Notes under the pieces: model-generated
The model's input: only the letters and a program-made list of their open reading frames with translations
Databases searched by the model: none
Told to the model about the DNA's origin: nothing
Shown here: positions 23,913 through 32,983 of the stretch, one piece after another
Layout: each line of letters begins with the position of its first letter
Position numbering within the stretch: position 1 is the stretch's first letter
Source of the DNA: Polaromonas jejuensis NBRC 106434
GTDB lineage: Bacteria; Pseudomonadota; Gammaproteobacteria; Burkholderiales; Burkholderiaceae_C
Assembly (NCBI RefSeq): GCF_001598235.1
Contig: NZ_BCYO01000029.1
Coordinates: 1-45,169, forward strand
Reading direction: 5' to 3'
Length of the DNA: 45,169 nt
Program-made: the position numbers and the translations under genes

Positions 23913-26090
23913 TCAAGCCTTCAAAAACTCAGCCTTCCCACCAAGCCAACGCTGAATATGCCGCTGCGCCAGCCCGGCATGCCGGTCCAGCATCAGGGGA
24001 GCCAGCTCTCGCGCCCAAGCCAGCAGCTCGGCATCAGTGGCCAGATCGGCAAAACGCAGCAAGGGCGCGCCCGACTGCCGCGCCCCCAGAAACTCGCCCG
24101 GTCCGCGAATCTCCAGGTCACGTCGGGCGATTTCAAACCCGTCATTCGTCTCGGCCATGGCCTTGAGGCGCGCCCGCGCCAGTTCACCGAGCCGCGGCGC
24201 GTCGCCAGTCGAGTACAGCAGCACGCAGGCCGAGGCCGCCGCGCCGCGCCCGACCCGGCCGCGCAACTGGTGCAGCTGGCTCAAACCAAAGCGCTCGGCA
24301 TGCTCGATCACCATCAGCGAGGCATTGGGCACATCCACGCCGACCTCGATCACGGTGGTGCTGACCAGCACCCCCATCACGCCCTCTGTGAACAGGCTCA
24401 TGACCGCCTTCTTCTCGGCCACCGGCATGCGCGAGTGCAGCAGGCCCACCCCCACGCCGGGCAGCGCGCGGCTCAGGTCTTCATGGGTCTGCGTGGCATT
24501 GACCAGGTCGATGGATTCGCTCTCTTCAATCAGCGGGCAGACCCAGTAAATCTGCCGGCCCTCTAGAAGCTGCCCGCGGATGCGCTCAATCACCTCGTCA
24601 CGCCGCGCGTCGTTCACCAGCTTGGTGGTGATGGGCGTGCGCCCGGGCGGCAGCTCATCGAGGGTGGAGACATCCAGGTCGGCGTAGTAGCTCATGGCCA
24701 GGGTGCGCGGAATCGGCGTGGCGGTCATCATGAGCAGGTGCGGCTCCTGGCCGCTGTCCTGACCGTCCCCGGTCATTTTGCTGCGCAGGGCCAGCCGCTG
24801 CGCCACGCCAAAGCGGTGCTGCTCGTCAATGATGGCGAGTGCCAGCTTCTTGAACCTCACCTTGTCCTGGATCACGGCGTGGGTGCCTATGACGAGACCG
24901 GCCTCGCCGCTTTCAATCAGCGCCAGCATCTCGCGCCGCTTTTTGGTTTTCTGGCTGCCGGTCAGCCAGGCCGTCTTGACGCCCAGCGGCTCCAGCCAGC
25001 TGACCAGCTTGCTGAAATGCTGCTCGGCCAGGATTTCGGTGGGCGCCATCAGCGCGCACTGCCAGCCCGCATCCATGCAGCGCGCCGCCGCCAGCGCCGC
25101 CACCACGGTCTTGCCGGCGCCCACATCGCCCTGCAGCAGGCGGTGCATGGGGATGTGCTTTTTCAGGTCCGCTTCAATTTCTGCGCCGACGCGCTGCTGG
25201 GCGGCGGTCAGGCGAAAGGGCAGGCCTTCAAGCAATCGCGCTTGCAGGGTGGCCTGCCGCCCGACGCGCCTCAGCGCTCCGTTCAGCGCGGGCGCGCGCA
25301 TTGCGGCCCGCACGCGCCGCGCCTGCAATTGCGACAGCTGCTGGGCCAGCAACTCCTCGGCCTTCAGGCGTTGCCAGGCCGGGTGGCTGCGGTCCTCCAG
25401 CGCGGCAAGCGCCACATCGGGCCTGGGGTGGTGCAAAAACTGTAGCGCATCGCGCAGGCTGGACAAGGGCAGAGGCCCGATTTGGCTTAGAAATTCCGGA
25501 GGAATGGTTTCACTGAGGTCGGCGCGGGCGAGGCCGCCGAGCACGGCCTTGCGCAGATAAGCCTGCGGCAAACCGGCCACCGTTGAATACACCGGGCTCA
25601 AGGACTGCGGCAGCTCGCCGCCCGCCAGCCTGAAGCTGGGGTGCACCATCTCGCGGGCCACAAAGCCGCCGCGCAGCTCACCGCGCACGCGCACCTGGCT
25701 GCCCACGCTCAGGGTTTTCTGGTGCGAGGGATAAAAATTGAGAAAGCGCAGCACGCAGCTGCCTGTGCCATCGTCCAGCGTCACGCGCAGCTGGCGGCGC
25801 GGTCTGAACGTGATCTCGCTGTGCGTCACCTGGCCTTCGATCTGCACCAGGTCTCCGTCCCGCGCATCCGCCAGCCGCGCGATGCGGGTTTCGTCCTCGT
25901 AGCGCAGGGGCAGGTGCAGGGCCAGGTCGATGTCGCGGCGCAGCCCCAGCTTGTCGAGGGCCTTTTGCGCCGGTGATTTGGCGGGAACTTTGGCCGCCGG
26001 CGCGGCGTGCTGGGCTTTGGACAGGGGCCGGCCCTCGGCCATTCCCTCCGGCGGGGCAGGTTTTAGGGCAGGGGCACCGGGTGGCGACAT
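23913..26090 (-). CDS. recG: ATP-dependent DNA helicase RecG
   Basis: This 725-residue helicase remodels stalled replication forks and recombination intermediates. An OB-fold wedge domain lies around residues 70-150. The helicase motifs are LLQGDVGAGKTVVAALAAA (Walker A), IIDEQHRFGVAQR (DEQH box), MMTATPIPRTLAMSYYADLD and QLHQLRGRVGRG (motif VI). The length is slightly above E. coli RecG owing to an Ala/Pro-rich N-terminus, so a start at the internal ATG (residue 17) is also possible. It is head to head with queA, only 17 bp between starts, so the promoters overlap. Confidence 0.95.
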   Translation of the reverse strand: MSPPGAPALKPAPPEGMAEGRPLSKAQHAAPAAKVPAKSPAQKALDKLGLRRDIDLALHLPLRYEDETRIARLADARDGDLVQIEGQVTHSEITFRPRRQLRVTLDDGTGSCVLRFLNFYPSHQKTLSVGSQVRVRGELRGGFVAREMVHPSFRLAGGELPQSLSPVYSTVAGLPQAYLRKAVLGGLARADLSETIPPEFLSQIGPLPLSSLRDALQFLHHPRPDVALAALEDRSHPAWQRLKAEELLAQQLSQLQARRVRAAMRAPALNGALRRVGRQATLQARLLEGLPFRLTAAQQRVGAEIEADLKKHIPMHRLLQGDVGAGKTVVAALAAARCMDAGWQCALMAPTEILAEQHFSKLVSWLEPLGVKTAWLTGSQKTKKRREMLALIESGEAGLVIGTHAVIQDKVRFKKLALAIIDEQHRFGVAQRLALRSKMTGDGQDSGQEPHLLMMTATPIPRTLAMSYYADLDVSTLDELPPGRTPITTKLVNDARRDEVIERIRGQLLEGRQIYWVCPLIEESESIDLVNATQTHEDLSRALPGVGVGLLHSRMPVAEKKAVMSLFTEGVMGVLVSTTVIEVGVDVPNASLMVIEHAERFGLSQLHQLRGRVGRGAAASACVLLYSTGDAPRLGELARARLKAMAETNDGFEIARRDLEIRGPGEFLGARQSGAPLLRFADLATDAELLAWARELAPLMLDRHAGLAQRHIQRWLGGKAEFLKA

Positions 26091-26107
26091 GGGACAATTG
26101 TGCCTTC

Positions 26108-27169
26108 ATGAAGACGCATTTCAGCCTCAGTGATTTTGATTTCACACTCCCCGAAGAACTCATTGCCCAGCACCCTGCCGCCGAGCGCAGCGCCTCGCGC
26201 CTGCTCGACGGGCGGGAGAGCACCCCGGTAGATCGCCGCTTCGCCGACCTGCCCGGCCTGCTTGCCCCCGGCGACCTGCTGGTGTTCAACGACACCAAGG
26301 TCGTCAAGGCGCGGCTCTTCGGCCAGAAGGCCAGCGGCGGCAAGCTGGAACTACTGATTGAACGGGTGCTTTCGCCCCATGCCGATGAAGGTCATGAAGT
26401 GGCCGCCCACATGAAGGTGAGCAAGAAACCCCAGCCCGGCGCCGTGCTGCAGATGGAGGGCGGCTTCACCGCCACCCTGCTGGGGCGCTGGCCCCACGAC
26501 GACGGGCCGCTCTACCGCTTCCGGTTCAGCAGCGACCCCTATGCGCTGATGGCACAGCATGGCCATGTGCCGCTGCCGCCCTACATCACCCATGGCGACT
26601 CGGCGGAAGACGAGCGGCGCTACCAGACCGTGTTTGCCAAACACCCGGGCGCGGTGGCGGCCCCGACCGCCGCGCTGCATTTTGACGAAGCCATGCTGGC
26701 GCAACTGGCCGAGCGTGGCGTGGAACGCGCCAGCGTGACGCTGCATGTGGGCGCGGGCACCTTCCAGCCCGTGAAGACCGAAACCATCGCCGAGCACACC
26801 ATGCACTTCGAGCGCTTTGAAGTGCCCCCCGCCACGCACGAGGCGGTTGCCGCCTGCAAGGCGCGCGGCGGGCGCGTGGTGGCCGTGGGCACGACCACGG
26901 TGCGGGCGCTGGAGTCGGCGGCCCAGTTCGGCCCCGCCTGCAACGACACCAACATCTTCATCACGCCGGGCTTTGAATTCAAGGTGGTGGACCTGTTGCT
27001 GACCAACTTCCACCTGCCCAAGAGCACCTTGATGATGCTGGTCAGCGCCTTGTCGGGCCACGCGCACATCATGGCGCTGTACCAGCACGCGATTGCGCAG
27101 CGCTACCGCTTCTTCAGCTACGGCGACGCCATGCTGCTGGCCCGCCAAACACCGCCGGCGAGCGTTTAA
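26108..27169 (+). CDS. queA: S-adenosylmethionine:tRNA ribosyltransferase-isomerase
   Basis: The enzyme moves the ribosyl part of S-adenosylmethionine onto preQ1 in the tRNA anticodon to form epoxyqueuosine. With ATG at 26108 it has 353 residues and begins MKTHFSLSDFDFTLPEELIA. Family motifs include GDLLVFNDTKVVKARLFG, VPLPPYI, HVGAGTFQPV and a C-terminal YRFFSYGDAMLL. An earlier in-frame ATG at 25973 overlaps recG and is rejected. It lies 22 bp before tgt, the enzyme that acts just before it in the queuosine pathway. Confidence 0.96.
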   Translation: MKTHFSLSDFDFTLPEELIAQHPAAERSASRLLDGRESTPVDRRFADLPGLLAPGDLLVFNDTKVVKARLFGQKASGGKLELLIERVLSPHADEGHEVAAHMKVSKKPQPGAVLQMEGGFTATLLGRWPHDDGPLYRFRFSSDPYALMAQHGHVPLPPYITHGDSAEDERRYQTVFAKHPGAVAAPTAALHFDEAMLAQLAERGVERASVTLHVGAGTFQPVKTETIAEHTMHFERFEVPPATHEAVAACKARGGRVVAVGTTTVRALESAAQFGPACNDTNIFITPGFEFKVVDLLLTNFHLPKSTLMMLVSALSGHAHIMALYQHAIAQRYRFFSYGDAMLLARQTPPASV

Positions 27170-27191
27170 ACACACCTGCGACAATCACGGA

Positions 27192-28343
27192 ATGCTCGAA
27201 TTTGAAGTCCTGAAAACCGATGCGGCCGAAGGCGCCTACCTCGGCTCCTACGCCCGCCGCGGCCAGCTGACCCTGAACCACGGCGCGGTGCAAACCCCCA
27301 TCTTCATGCCGGTCGGCACCTATGGCACCGTCAAGGGCGTGATGCCGCAGTCGCTGCACGAGATGGGCGCGCAAATCATCCTGGGCAACACCTTTCACCT
27401 CTGGATGCGTCCGGGCCTGGACGTGATGCAGCAGTTTGGCGGCCTGCACAAGTTCGAGAGCTGGCACAAGCCCATACTCACGGACAGCGGCGGCTTCCAG
27501 GTCTGGTCGCTCGGCGAGATGCGCAAGATCTCCGAAGAAGGCGTGAAGTTCGCCTCGCCCGTGAACGGCGACAAGCTGTTCCTGACGCCCGAGATCTCGA
27601 TGCAGATCCAGACGATTCTGAACAGCGACATCGTCATGCAGTTTGACGAGTGCACGCCTTACGACACCAAGGGCCACATCACCACCGAAGCCGAAGCGCG
27701 CCACTCCATGGAGCTGAGCCGGCGCTGGGCCAGGCGCTGCGAGGATGAATTTGCCCGGCTGGAGAACCCGAACGCGCTGTTTGGCATTGTCCAGGGCGGC
27801 ATGTTTGAGAACCTGCGCCAGGAATCACTTGAAGCGCTGGTCGAGATGGACTTTCCGGGTTATGCCGTCGGCGGCGTCAGCGTGGGCGAGCCCAAGGAAG
27901 AAATGCAGCGCATCATGGCGCACACGCCGCACCGCCTGCCGAAGAACAAACCGCGCTACCTGATGGGCGTGGGCACGCCGGAAGACCTGGTCGAAGGCGT
28001 GGCCGCCGGCGTGGACATGTTCGACTGCGTGATGCCGACCCGCAATGCACGCAACAGCCACATGTTCACGCGCTTTGGCGACCTGAAAATCCGCAACGCG
28101 CGCCACAAGACCGACGAGCAGCCGCTGGATGCCACCTGCAGCTGCTACACCTGCCGCAATTTTTCCCGCGCCTACATGCACCACCTGGACCGCTGCGGCG
28201 AAATGCTGGGCCCCATGCTGGCCAGCATCCACAACCTGCACTACTACCTGAACCTCATGCAGGAAATCCGCGATGCGCTGGACGCCGGCCGCTTTGGCGA
28301 ATTCGCGGCGCAGTTCCGGGCCGACCGGCAGCGAGGGGTTTAA
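27192..28343 (+). CDS. tgt: tRNA-guanine transglycosylase
   Basis: This 383-residue enzyme exchanges guanine 34 for preQ1 in tRNAs with GUN anticodons. DSGGFQVWSLGEMRKISEEG (about residues 98-117) contains the base-binding Asp. FDCVMPTRNARNSHMFT (about 277-293) holds the nucleophilic Asp. CSCYTCRNFSRAYMHHL near residue 317 supplies the three cysteines and histidine of the structural zinc site. ATG at 27192 gives the usual start MLEFEVLKTDAAEGAYLG. It follows queA and precedes a glycosyltransferase by 3 bp. Confidence 0.97.
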   Translation: MLEFEVLKTDAAEGAYLGSYARRGQLTLNHGAVQTPIFMPVGTYGTVKGVMPQSLHEMGAQIILGNTFHLWMRPGLDVMQQFGGLHKFESWHKPILTDSGGFQVWSLGEMRKISEEGVKFASPVNGDKLFLTPEISMQIQTILNSDIVMQFDECTPYDTKGHITTEAEARHSMELSRRWARRCEDEFARLENPNALFGIVQGGMFENLRQESLEALVEMDFPGYAVGGVSVGEPKEEMQRIMAHTPHRLPKNKPRYLMGVGTPEDLVEGVAAGVDMFDCVMPTRNARNSHMFTRFGDLKIRNARHKTDEQPLDATCSCYTCRNFSRAYMHHLDRCGEMLGPMLASIHNLHYYLNLMQEIRDALDAGRFGEFAAQFRADRQRGV

Positions 28344-28346
28344 GGC

Positions 28347-29585
28347 ATGAACATCCAGCTGCAACGATGGATTGACCGTTGGGTCGGCATCCCGCTGTGC
28401 GCGGCGGTGTCTGGCGTGGACAAAATCGCCGGTTGGTTCAAGGGGCCGTCCAGCGCCGACCAGGCGCCGCGCGCCATCGTGGTGATCCTGCTGTCGGAAA
28501 TGGGCAGCCTGGTGCTGGCGCATGACATGTTTGCACGCCTCAAGGCACGCTATCCCAATGCCGAACTGCATGCCCTGCTGTTCCGCAAGAACCGCGAAAT
28601 CCTGGACCTCATGAAGGTGGTGGACCCGGCCAACGTGCACACGGTCAATGACAAGTCGCTGACCGGCCTGCTGTCCAGCCTGTGGCAGGCGCTGCGGGCG
28701 CTGCGCCGCGCGAATGTGGATGTCGCCATCGACTGCGAGCTGTTCTCGCGCATCAGCAGCCTGCTGTCTTATGCCAGCGGCGCGGCCGTGCGCGTGGGCT
28801 TTCATCGCCACACGCAGGAAGGCCTGTACCGCGGCTCGCACATCAACCGGCCGGTGCCCTACAACCCTTACCAGCACATCAGTGCGCAGTTTTTGACGCT
28901 GGCGCGGGCGATTGACTCGACCGCCGTGCCCAAGTCCAAGCTGCCGGTGATGGCTGCCGTCAAGCCGCCGCCCCACGTTCAGCTGGATGCCGCCCTGATC
29001 CAGGAGATTCAAAGCCGGCTGGCGCAGGACTTTCCGGCCATTGCGGGCAAGCCGCTGGCGCTGGTCTACCCCGGCGGCGGCATTTTGCCGATTCGTGCCT
29101 GGCCCCTGGCCTCTTACACCGCGCTGTGCGAAGGGCTGGTGGCCGATGGCTGCGCCGTGGCCGTGATCGGCCTGAAGGACGACCAGGCCCTGGCCCGGGA
29201 ACTGGTGGCCAGCGTGAACCGTGCCTTTGCAGGCAACACGTCGGCCAGCCCGGTGATCGACCTGACCGGCTACACGCGCTCGATTTCCGAACTGCTGGCG
29301 CTGTTTCATGTGGCGCGCCTGCTGGTCACCAACGACGGCGGCCCCGGCCAGTTTGCGGCGCTGACACCGATCTGGACGCTGATGCTGTTTGGCCCCGAAA
29401 CCCCCAGCCTCTATGCCCCGGTCACGCCCAGGTGCCATTCCTTTTACAGCCAGTGGCCCTGCTCGCCCTGCCTGACCGCCTACAACCACCGCTCGTCCTA
29501 CTGCGACGGCGACAACCAGTGCCTCAAGGTCATCGCCCCCAGCGCCGTGCTGGCCAAGGCCCGCGAATGCCTGGCCGCGCCCTGA
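28347..29585 (+). CDS. Glycosyltransferase family 9 (heptosyltransferase-like)
   Basis: The 412-residue protein has the two-lobed GT9 pattern: an N-terminal AIVVILLSEMGSLVLAHDMF and a C-terminal nucleotide-sugar-binding part with LALVYPGGGILPIRAWPL and LLVTNDGGPGQFAALT (about residues 328-343). GT9 members add heptose or related sugars to the lipopolysaccharide core from ADP-sugars. Unlike plain heptosyltransferases it ends in a cysteine-rich stretch (SQWPCSPCLTAYNHRSSYC, then DGDNQC), which could bind a metal or form disulfides. It starts 3 bp after tgt and is followed 13 bp later by gtrA-like DNA, so it heads an envelope-glycan group. The acceptor is unknown. Confidence 0.85.
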   Translation: MNIQLQRWIDRWVGIPLCAAVSGVDKIAGWFKGPSSADQAPRAIVVILLSEMGSLVLAHDMFARLKARYPNAELHALLFRKNREILDLMKVVDPANVHTVNDKSLTGLLSSLWQALRALRRANVDVAIDCELFSRISSLLSYASGAAVRVGFHRHTQEGLYRGSHINRPVPYNPYQHISAQFLTLARAIDSTAVPKSKLPVMAAVKPPPHVQLDAALIQEIQSRLAQDFPAIAGKPLALVYPGGGILPIRAWPLASYTALCEGLVADGCAVAVIGLKDDQALARELVASVNRAFAGNTSASPVIDLTGYTRSISELLALFHVARLLVTNDGGPGQFAALTPIWTLMLFGPETPSLYAPVTPRCHSFYSQWPCSPCLTAYNHRSSYCDGDNQCLKVIAPSAVLAKARECLAAP

Positions 29586-29598
29586 CCCACCCCTGCCG

Positions 29599-30141
29599 AT
29601 GTCCATCCTACGATCTTTTGCCGAGGCGGTGATCAGCCGCCTGCCAGCGCGCCTTCAACCCATGGCGCGCTGGCGCTTCATCAAGTTTGGCGTGGTGGGC
29701 GCCAGCGGCACGGTGATCAATATTGTGGTGCTGTACCTGGCGCAGGAGTTCTTGCTGCGCGGCATCGCCGACTTTCACACGCGGCTCAGTTACTCGATTG
29801 CGCTGGCCATCACCGTGGCGACCATCAGCAACTTTTACTGGAACCGGCGCCTGACCTGGCGCGACCGCAAGCACGCCGCCCATTATTCGGCCCTGTTCCT
29901 GTTCTCCAAGTACGTGATGGCGGCGGCCTTGTCCATCGTGATCCAGTCCCTGCTGACCAAATGGCTGGCCCTCTACCTGCACTACATCGTGGCCAATCTG
30001 GTGGCGATTGTGATCGCCAGCGCGGCCAACTTTGTCGCCAATGACCGCATGACTTTCCGCCGCCACCGCGTGAAAATGCCAGTCCCCGACGCCGCGAACG
30101 ATGGCGCCGAACCACCCTCCAACGTTCATGACAAGCCCTGA
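29599..30141 (+). CDS. GtrA-family membrane protein
   Basis: This 180-residue protein has four hydrophobic helices. It begins the domain with RFIKFGVVGASGTVINIVVL, contains TISNFYWNRRLTWRDRK between helices two and three, and NFVANDRMTFRRHR at the end of helix four. These are GtrA hallmarks. GtrA proteins are thought to flip lipid-linked sugars across the inner membrane for later transfer to surface glycans. The usual GT2 partner GtrB is missing here. The stop overlaps the start of the next glycosyltransferase by 14 bp, implying coupling. Confidence 0.88.
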   Translation: MSILRSFAEAVISRLPARLQPMARWRFIKFGVVGASGTVINIVVLYLAQEFLLRGIADFHTRLSYSIALAITVATISNFYWNRRLTWRDRKHAAHYSALFLFSKYVMAAALSIVIQSLLTKWLALYLHYIVANLVAIVIASAANFVANDRMTFRRHRVKMPVPDAANDGAEPPSNVHDKP

Positions 30142-31918
30142 AAAACCGACCTCCCGCCTGCCCGCCCCCACGCTCTGGATAGTTCTGGCCGTCCTGGTGG
30201 CCCTGGGCTATCTGTTTGGCCTGGGCGGCGACCACATCCCGCGCAACGGCGATGAGCTGGTCTATGCCCACATTTCCAGGCTGACGGCCGCGACCGGCCA
30301 TTGGTTGCCGCTGGTCAGCTCCTATGACTTCATGCGCAACACCAAACCGCCGCTGCTGTTCTGGCAGGCCATGGTGGTGGGCGGCTGGGGCGATCACTGG
30401 ACGCTGCTGAACCTGCGCCTGCCCAGCCTGGCCTACACCTGGGGCATTGCGCTCATGGTGGGGCTGCTGACCTGGAAGCTGTTCCGCAGCGAAACCAATC
30501 CCTCGATGCTGTCCAGCGGCGTCAGCGCCGAGCACCGCCAGCGCCACGCCAAGGTCATGGGGGCGATTGCCGCCATCGTTTACCTGTCTTTCTTCAGCAC
30601 CTACCGCTACGGCCGCCCCTACCTCACCAGCGCCGCCGAGACCTTCTGGCTGTTTGGCGTGTTCTTTGCCGTCGCCTGGTCGCCGGCCAAACTGCTGGCC
30701 TCGCGCTGGAAGTTCCCGCTGCTGGCCGGCATTGCCATCGGCATTGGCTGCCTCTACAAGTCCTTCGCCATGGTCGTGCCGGTCGGTTTTGGGCTGGCGC
30801 TGTGCTACCAGATGGTGGGCGCAAAGCTCGCCCCCTGGAAGATTTTCCGGCGCGGCATCGTCCCGGATGCCGTCAAGGTTGCCGCCATCTGCCTCATCGG
30901 TCTGGGGATTTTTGGCCTGTGGTTTGTGATCGACCCGCAGCCGGGCGAGGTCTGGCGCGAGTTTGTGGTCGGTGAAAACGCCGGCAAGATGAATTCCTCG
31001 CGCGGCTATTTCCAAACCGCGTTCAGCGGCAGCAGCGGCATTTTGACCATCCTCACGGGCTACTTCTCGAATGCCCTCTTTCTGCTACCGCTCTCGGTCG
31101 GCGGCTTTTGGGCCGCCTGGCGCAGCTACCGGCAGCGCGCCGGCACGGCCCAGACCCTCAGCGCCGCCGAGAAAGTCATGTGGCTCTGGCTGCTGGCCCT
31201 GGCGCTGGTGTTCATGCTGCCGACCCAGCGTTCGACCCGCTACCTGATTCCGGCCATGCCCGCCCTGGCCGTCGTGATCGCGCTGTACTGGGAGCGCATC
31301 GGCCGCATCTGGTTCAGCCTCACGCTGCTGGTCTGCCTGATCGGCACGCTGGCCATGGGCCTGATCGGCTATGGCGCCCTGCGTGCCACGCAAAACAGCG
31401 GGCTTTACTCGCCGCTGTACTGGCTGTTCCTGGCCGCGACCGTGCTGGCCTGCGGGGTCGGCATGTTCAAAAAGGAATGGACCCGGCCTGTCACCGCACT
31501 CGCCGGCTTTGCCGTGCTGTTTGCGCTGGCCTGGGCCACCAACCCCTTCAACGGTGAACTGGGGCGCTTTCGCGCCGACACCAACGCCCGGCTCTTGGGC
31601 CAGGCGGTGTCGGTGCCCAGCAATTTCAACGGCCACTTCGAGCGCTACGAGTTCATCATCCCGGGCGCCAAAATCGTGCCCTACTATGCCGAGCAGCCGG
31701 TGGACTACCAGGATGTGGACGCGCTCTTCAAAACCAGCCGCTATGCCCTGGTACAGCGGCGCGTCGGCCAGCCGCCGTGCGCGCAGTGCCGCATTCTGGA
31801 CGAACGCTGGGACCTGCGCTCGCGGCAGGACGAAAAGGACGGCACCATGGCCGCCTTCAAGACACCCGAGACCTACTGGTACGCCAAGGAATACCTGGTC
31901 GAGCGCCTCGCGCCCTGA
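30128..31918 (+). CDS. ArnT/PMT-like membrane glycosyltransferase
   Basis: The 596-residue integral membrane protein has about ten or more hydrophobic helices. The first periplasmic loop carries IPRNGDELVYAHISRL with acidic residues and YDFMRNTKPPLLFW, the GT-C pattern (Asp/Glu after helix 1, then KPPL) of the ArnT and protein-mannosyltransferase families. Such enzymes use undecaprenyl-phosphate sugars as donors. It overlaps the GtrA gene by 14 bp. The C-terminal region has CAQC and may be a periplasmic domain. I read GtrA plus this enzyme as a flip-and-transfer pair; the substrate is unknown. Confidence 0.8.
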   Translation: MTSPEKPTSRLPAPTLWIVLAVLVALGYLFGLGGDHIPRNGDELVYAHISRLTAATGHWLPLVSSYDFMRNTKPPLLFWQAMVVGGWGDHWTLLNLRLPSLAYTWGIALMVGLLTWKLFRSETNPSMLSSGVSAEHRQRHAKVMGAIAAIVYLSFFSTYRYGRPYLTSAAETFWLFGVFFAVAWSPAKLLASRWKFPLLAGIAIGIGCLYKSFAMVVPVGFGLALCYQMVGAKLAPWKIFRRGIVPDAVKVAAICLIGLGIFGLWFVIDPQPGEVWREFVVGENAGKMNSSRGYFQTAFSGSSGILTILTGYFSNALFLLPLSVGGFWAAWRSYRQRAGTAQTLSAAEKVMWLWLLALALVFMLPTQRSTRYLIPAMPALAVVIALYWERIGRIWFSLTLLVCLIGTLAMGLIGYGALRATQNSGLYSPLYWLFLAATVLACGVGMFKKEWTRPVTALAGFAVLFALAWATNPFNGELGRFRADTNARLLGQAVSVPSNFNGHFERYEFIIPGAKIVPYYAEQPVDYQDVDALFKTSRYALVQRRVGQPPCAQCRILDERWDLRSRQDEKDGTMAAFKTPETYWYAKEYLVERLAP

Positions 31919-31981
31919 AGCCTTCATGAAGCCCGGGCGGCAAGGCAAAATCGGCCACCTCTACCAAGCAAGGAGTTGATG

Positions 31982-32983
31982 ATGCAATACCGCCGTCTCG
32001 GCAACAGCAACCTGAAGGTTTCAGCCCTCTGCCTGGGCACCATGATGTTTGGCCGGCAGACGCCGTTTGACGAGGCGGCCCGCATCGTGGCCTCGGCGCG
32101 CGAGCATGGCCTGAACTTCATAGACACCGCCGATGTGTACAACCAGGGCCAATCCGAACGGGATGTCGGGAAACTGCTCAGCGGCCAGCGCCAGCACTGG
32201 GTGCTGGCCAGCAAGCTGGGCAACCCGGTCAGCGACGCCATCAACGAGAGCCACTACTCGCGCCGCTGGCTGATCCAGCAAACCGACGCCATCCTGGCCC
32301 GGCTGCAGACCGACTACCTCGACATTCTTTACCTGCACCGCGACTACCACGAAGAGAATCTGGACGAAGCGGTGCGTGCGCTGGGCGACCTGATCCGCCT
32401 GGGCAAGATCCGTAGTTTTGGCCTGTCCAACTTCCGCGGCTGGCGCATTGCCGAAGTGGTGCGTCTGTGCAAGGAGCTGGGCGTGCCCCAACCGGCGGTA
32501 TGCCAGCCCTATTACAACCTGCTCAACCGCGGACCGGAAGTGGAAATCCTGCCGGCCTGTGGCCACTACGGGCTGGGCGTCGTCCCCTACAGCCCGTTGG
32601 CGCGCGGCGTGCTGACGGGCAAATACCCGCCGGGCCAGCCGCCCGCCGAAGGCACCCGTGCCGGCAGCGGTGACAAGCGCATTCTGGAAACCGAGTTCCG
32701 TGAAGAGTCGCTCGTGATTGCCCAAAAAATCAAGGCCCGCTGCGAAGCGAAAGGCCTGGTCCCCGGCCAGTTCGCCGCCGCCTGGGTACTGGCCAACCCA
32801 TTGGTCAGCTCGGTCATCGTCGGACCGCGCACGCTGGCGCATCTGGAAGACGTCTATGGGGCGACGGAGCTGGTACTGGACCAGGACGACGAGGCTTTCA
32901 TCAATGACCTGGTGGTGCCGGGCCACGCGTCCAGCCACGGCTACAACGATCCCGGCTACCCTTTCTTCGGCCGCCCGGTCTGA
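31982..32983 (+). CDS. Aldo/keto reductase
   Basis: This 333-residue NADPH-dependent oxidoreductase has the AKR (beta/alpha)8 pattern: FIDTADVYNQGQSER with catalytic Asp and Tyr, WVLASKLG with Lys, and DILYLHRDYHEE with His. The C-terminal cofactor segment has VSSVIVGPRTLAHLED. AAGGAG ends at 31975, and I choose the third of three tandem in-frame starts (TTG, ATG, ATG) for best spacing. It converges with the LysR gene and overlaps its 3' end by 28 bp. The natural substrate cannot be read from sequence. Confidence 0.9.
   Translation: MQYRRLGNSNLKVSALCLGTMMFGRQTPFDEAARIVASAREHGLNFIDTADVYNQGQSERDVGKLLSGQRQHWVLASKLGNPVSDAINESHYSRRWLIQQTDAILARLQTDYLDILYLHRDYHEENLDEAVRALGDLIRLGKIRSFGLSNFRGWRIAEVVRLCKELGVPQPAVCQPYYNLLNRGPEVEILPACGHYGLGVVPYSPLARGVLTGKYPPGQPPAEGTRAGSGDKRILETEFREESLVIAQKIKARCEAKGLVPGQFAAAWVLANPLVSSVIVGPRTLAHLEDVYGATELVLDQDDEAFINDLVVPGHASSHGYNDPGYPFFGRPV

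Noticed and set aside
27825..29606. 593-codon minus-strand frame opposite tgt and the GT9 gene
   Set aside because: It is a high-GC antisense shadow with His/Gln/Arg-rich low-complexity sequence, and strong genes lie on the other strand.
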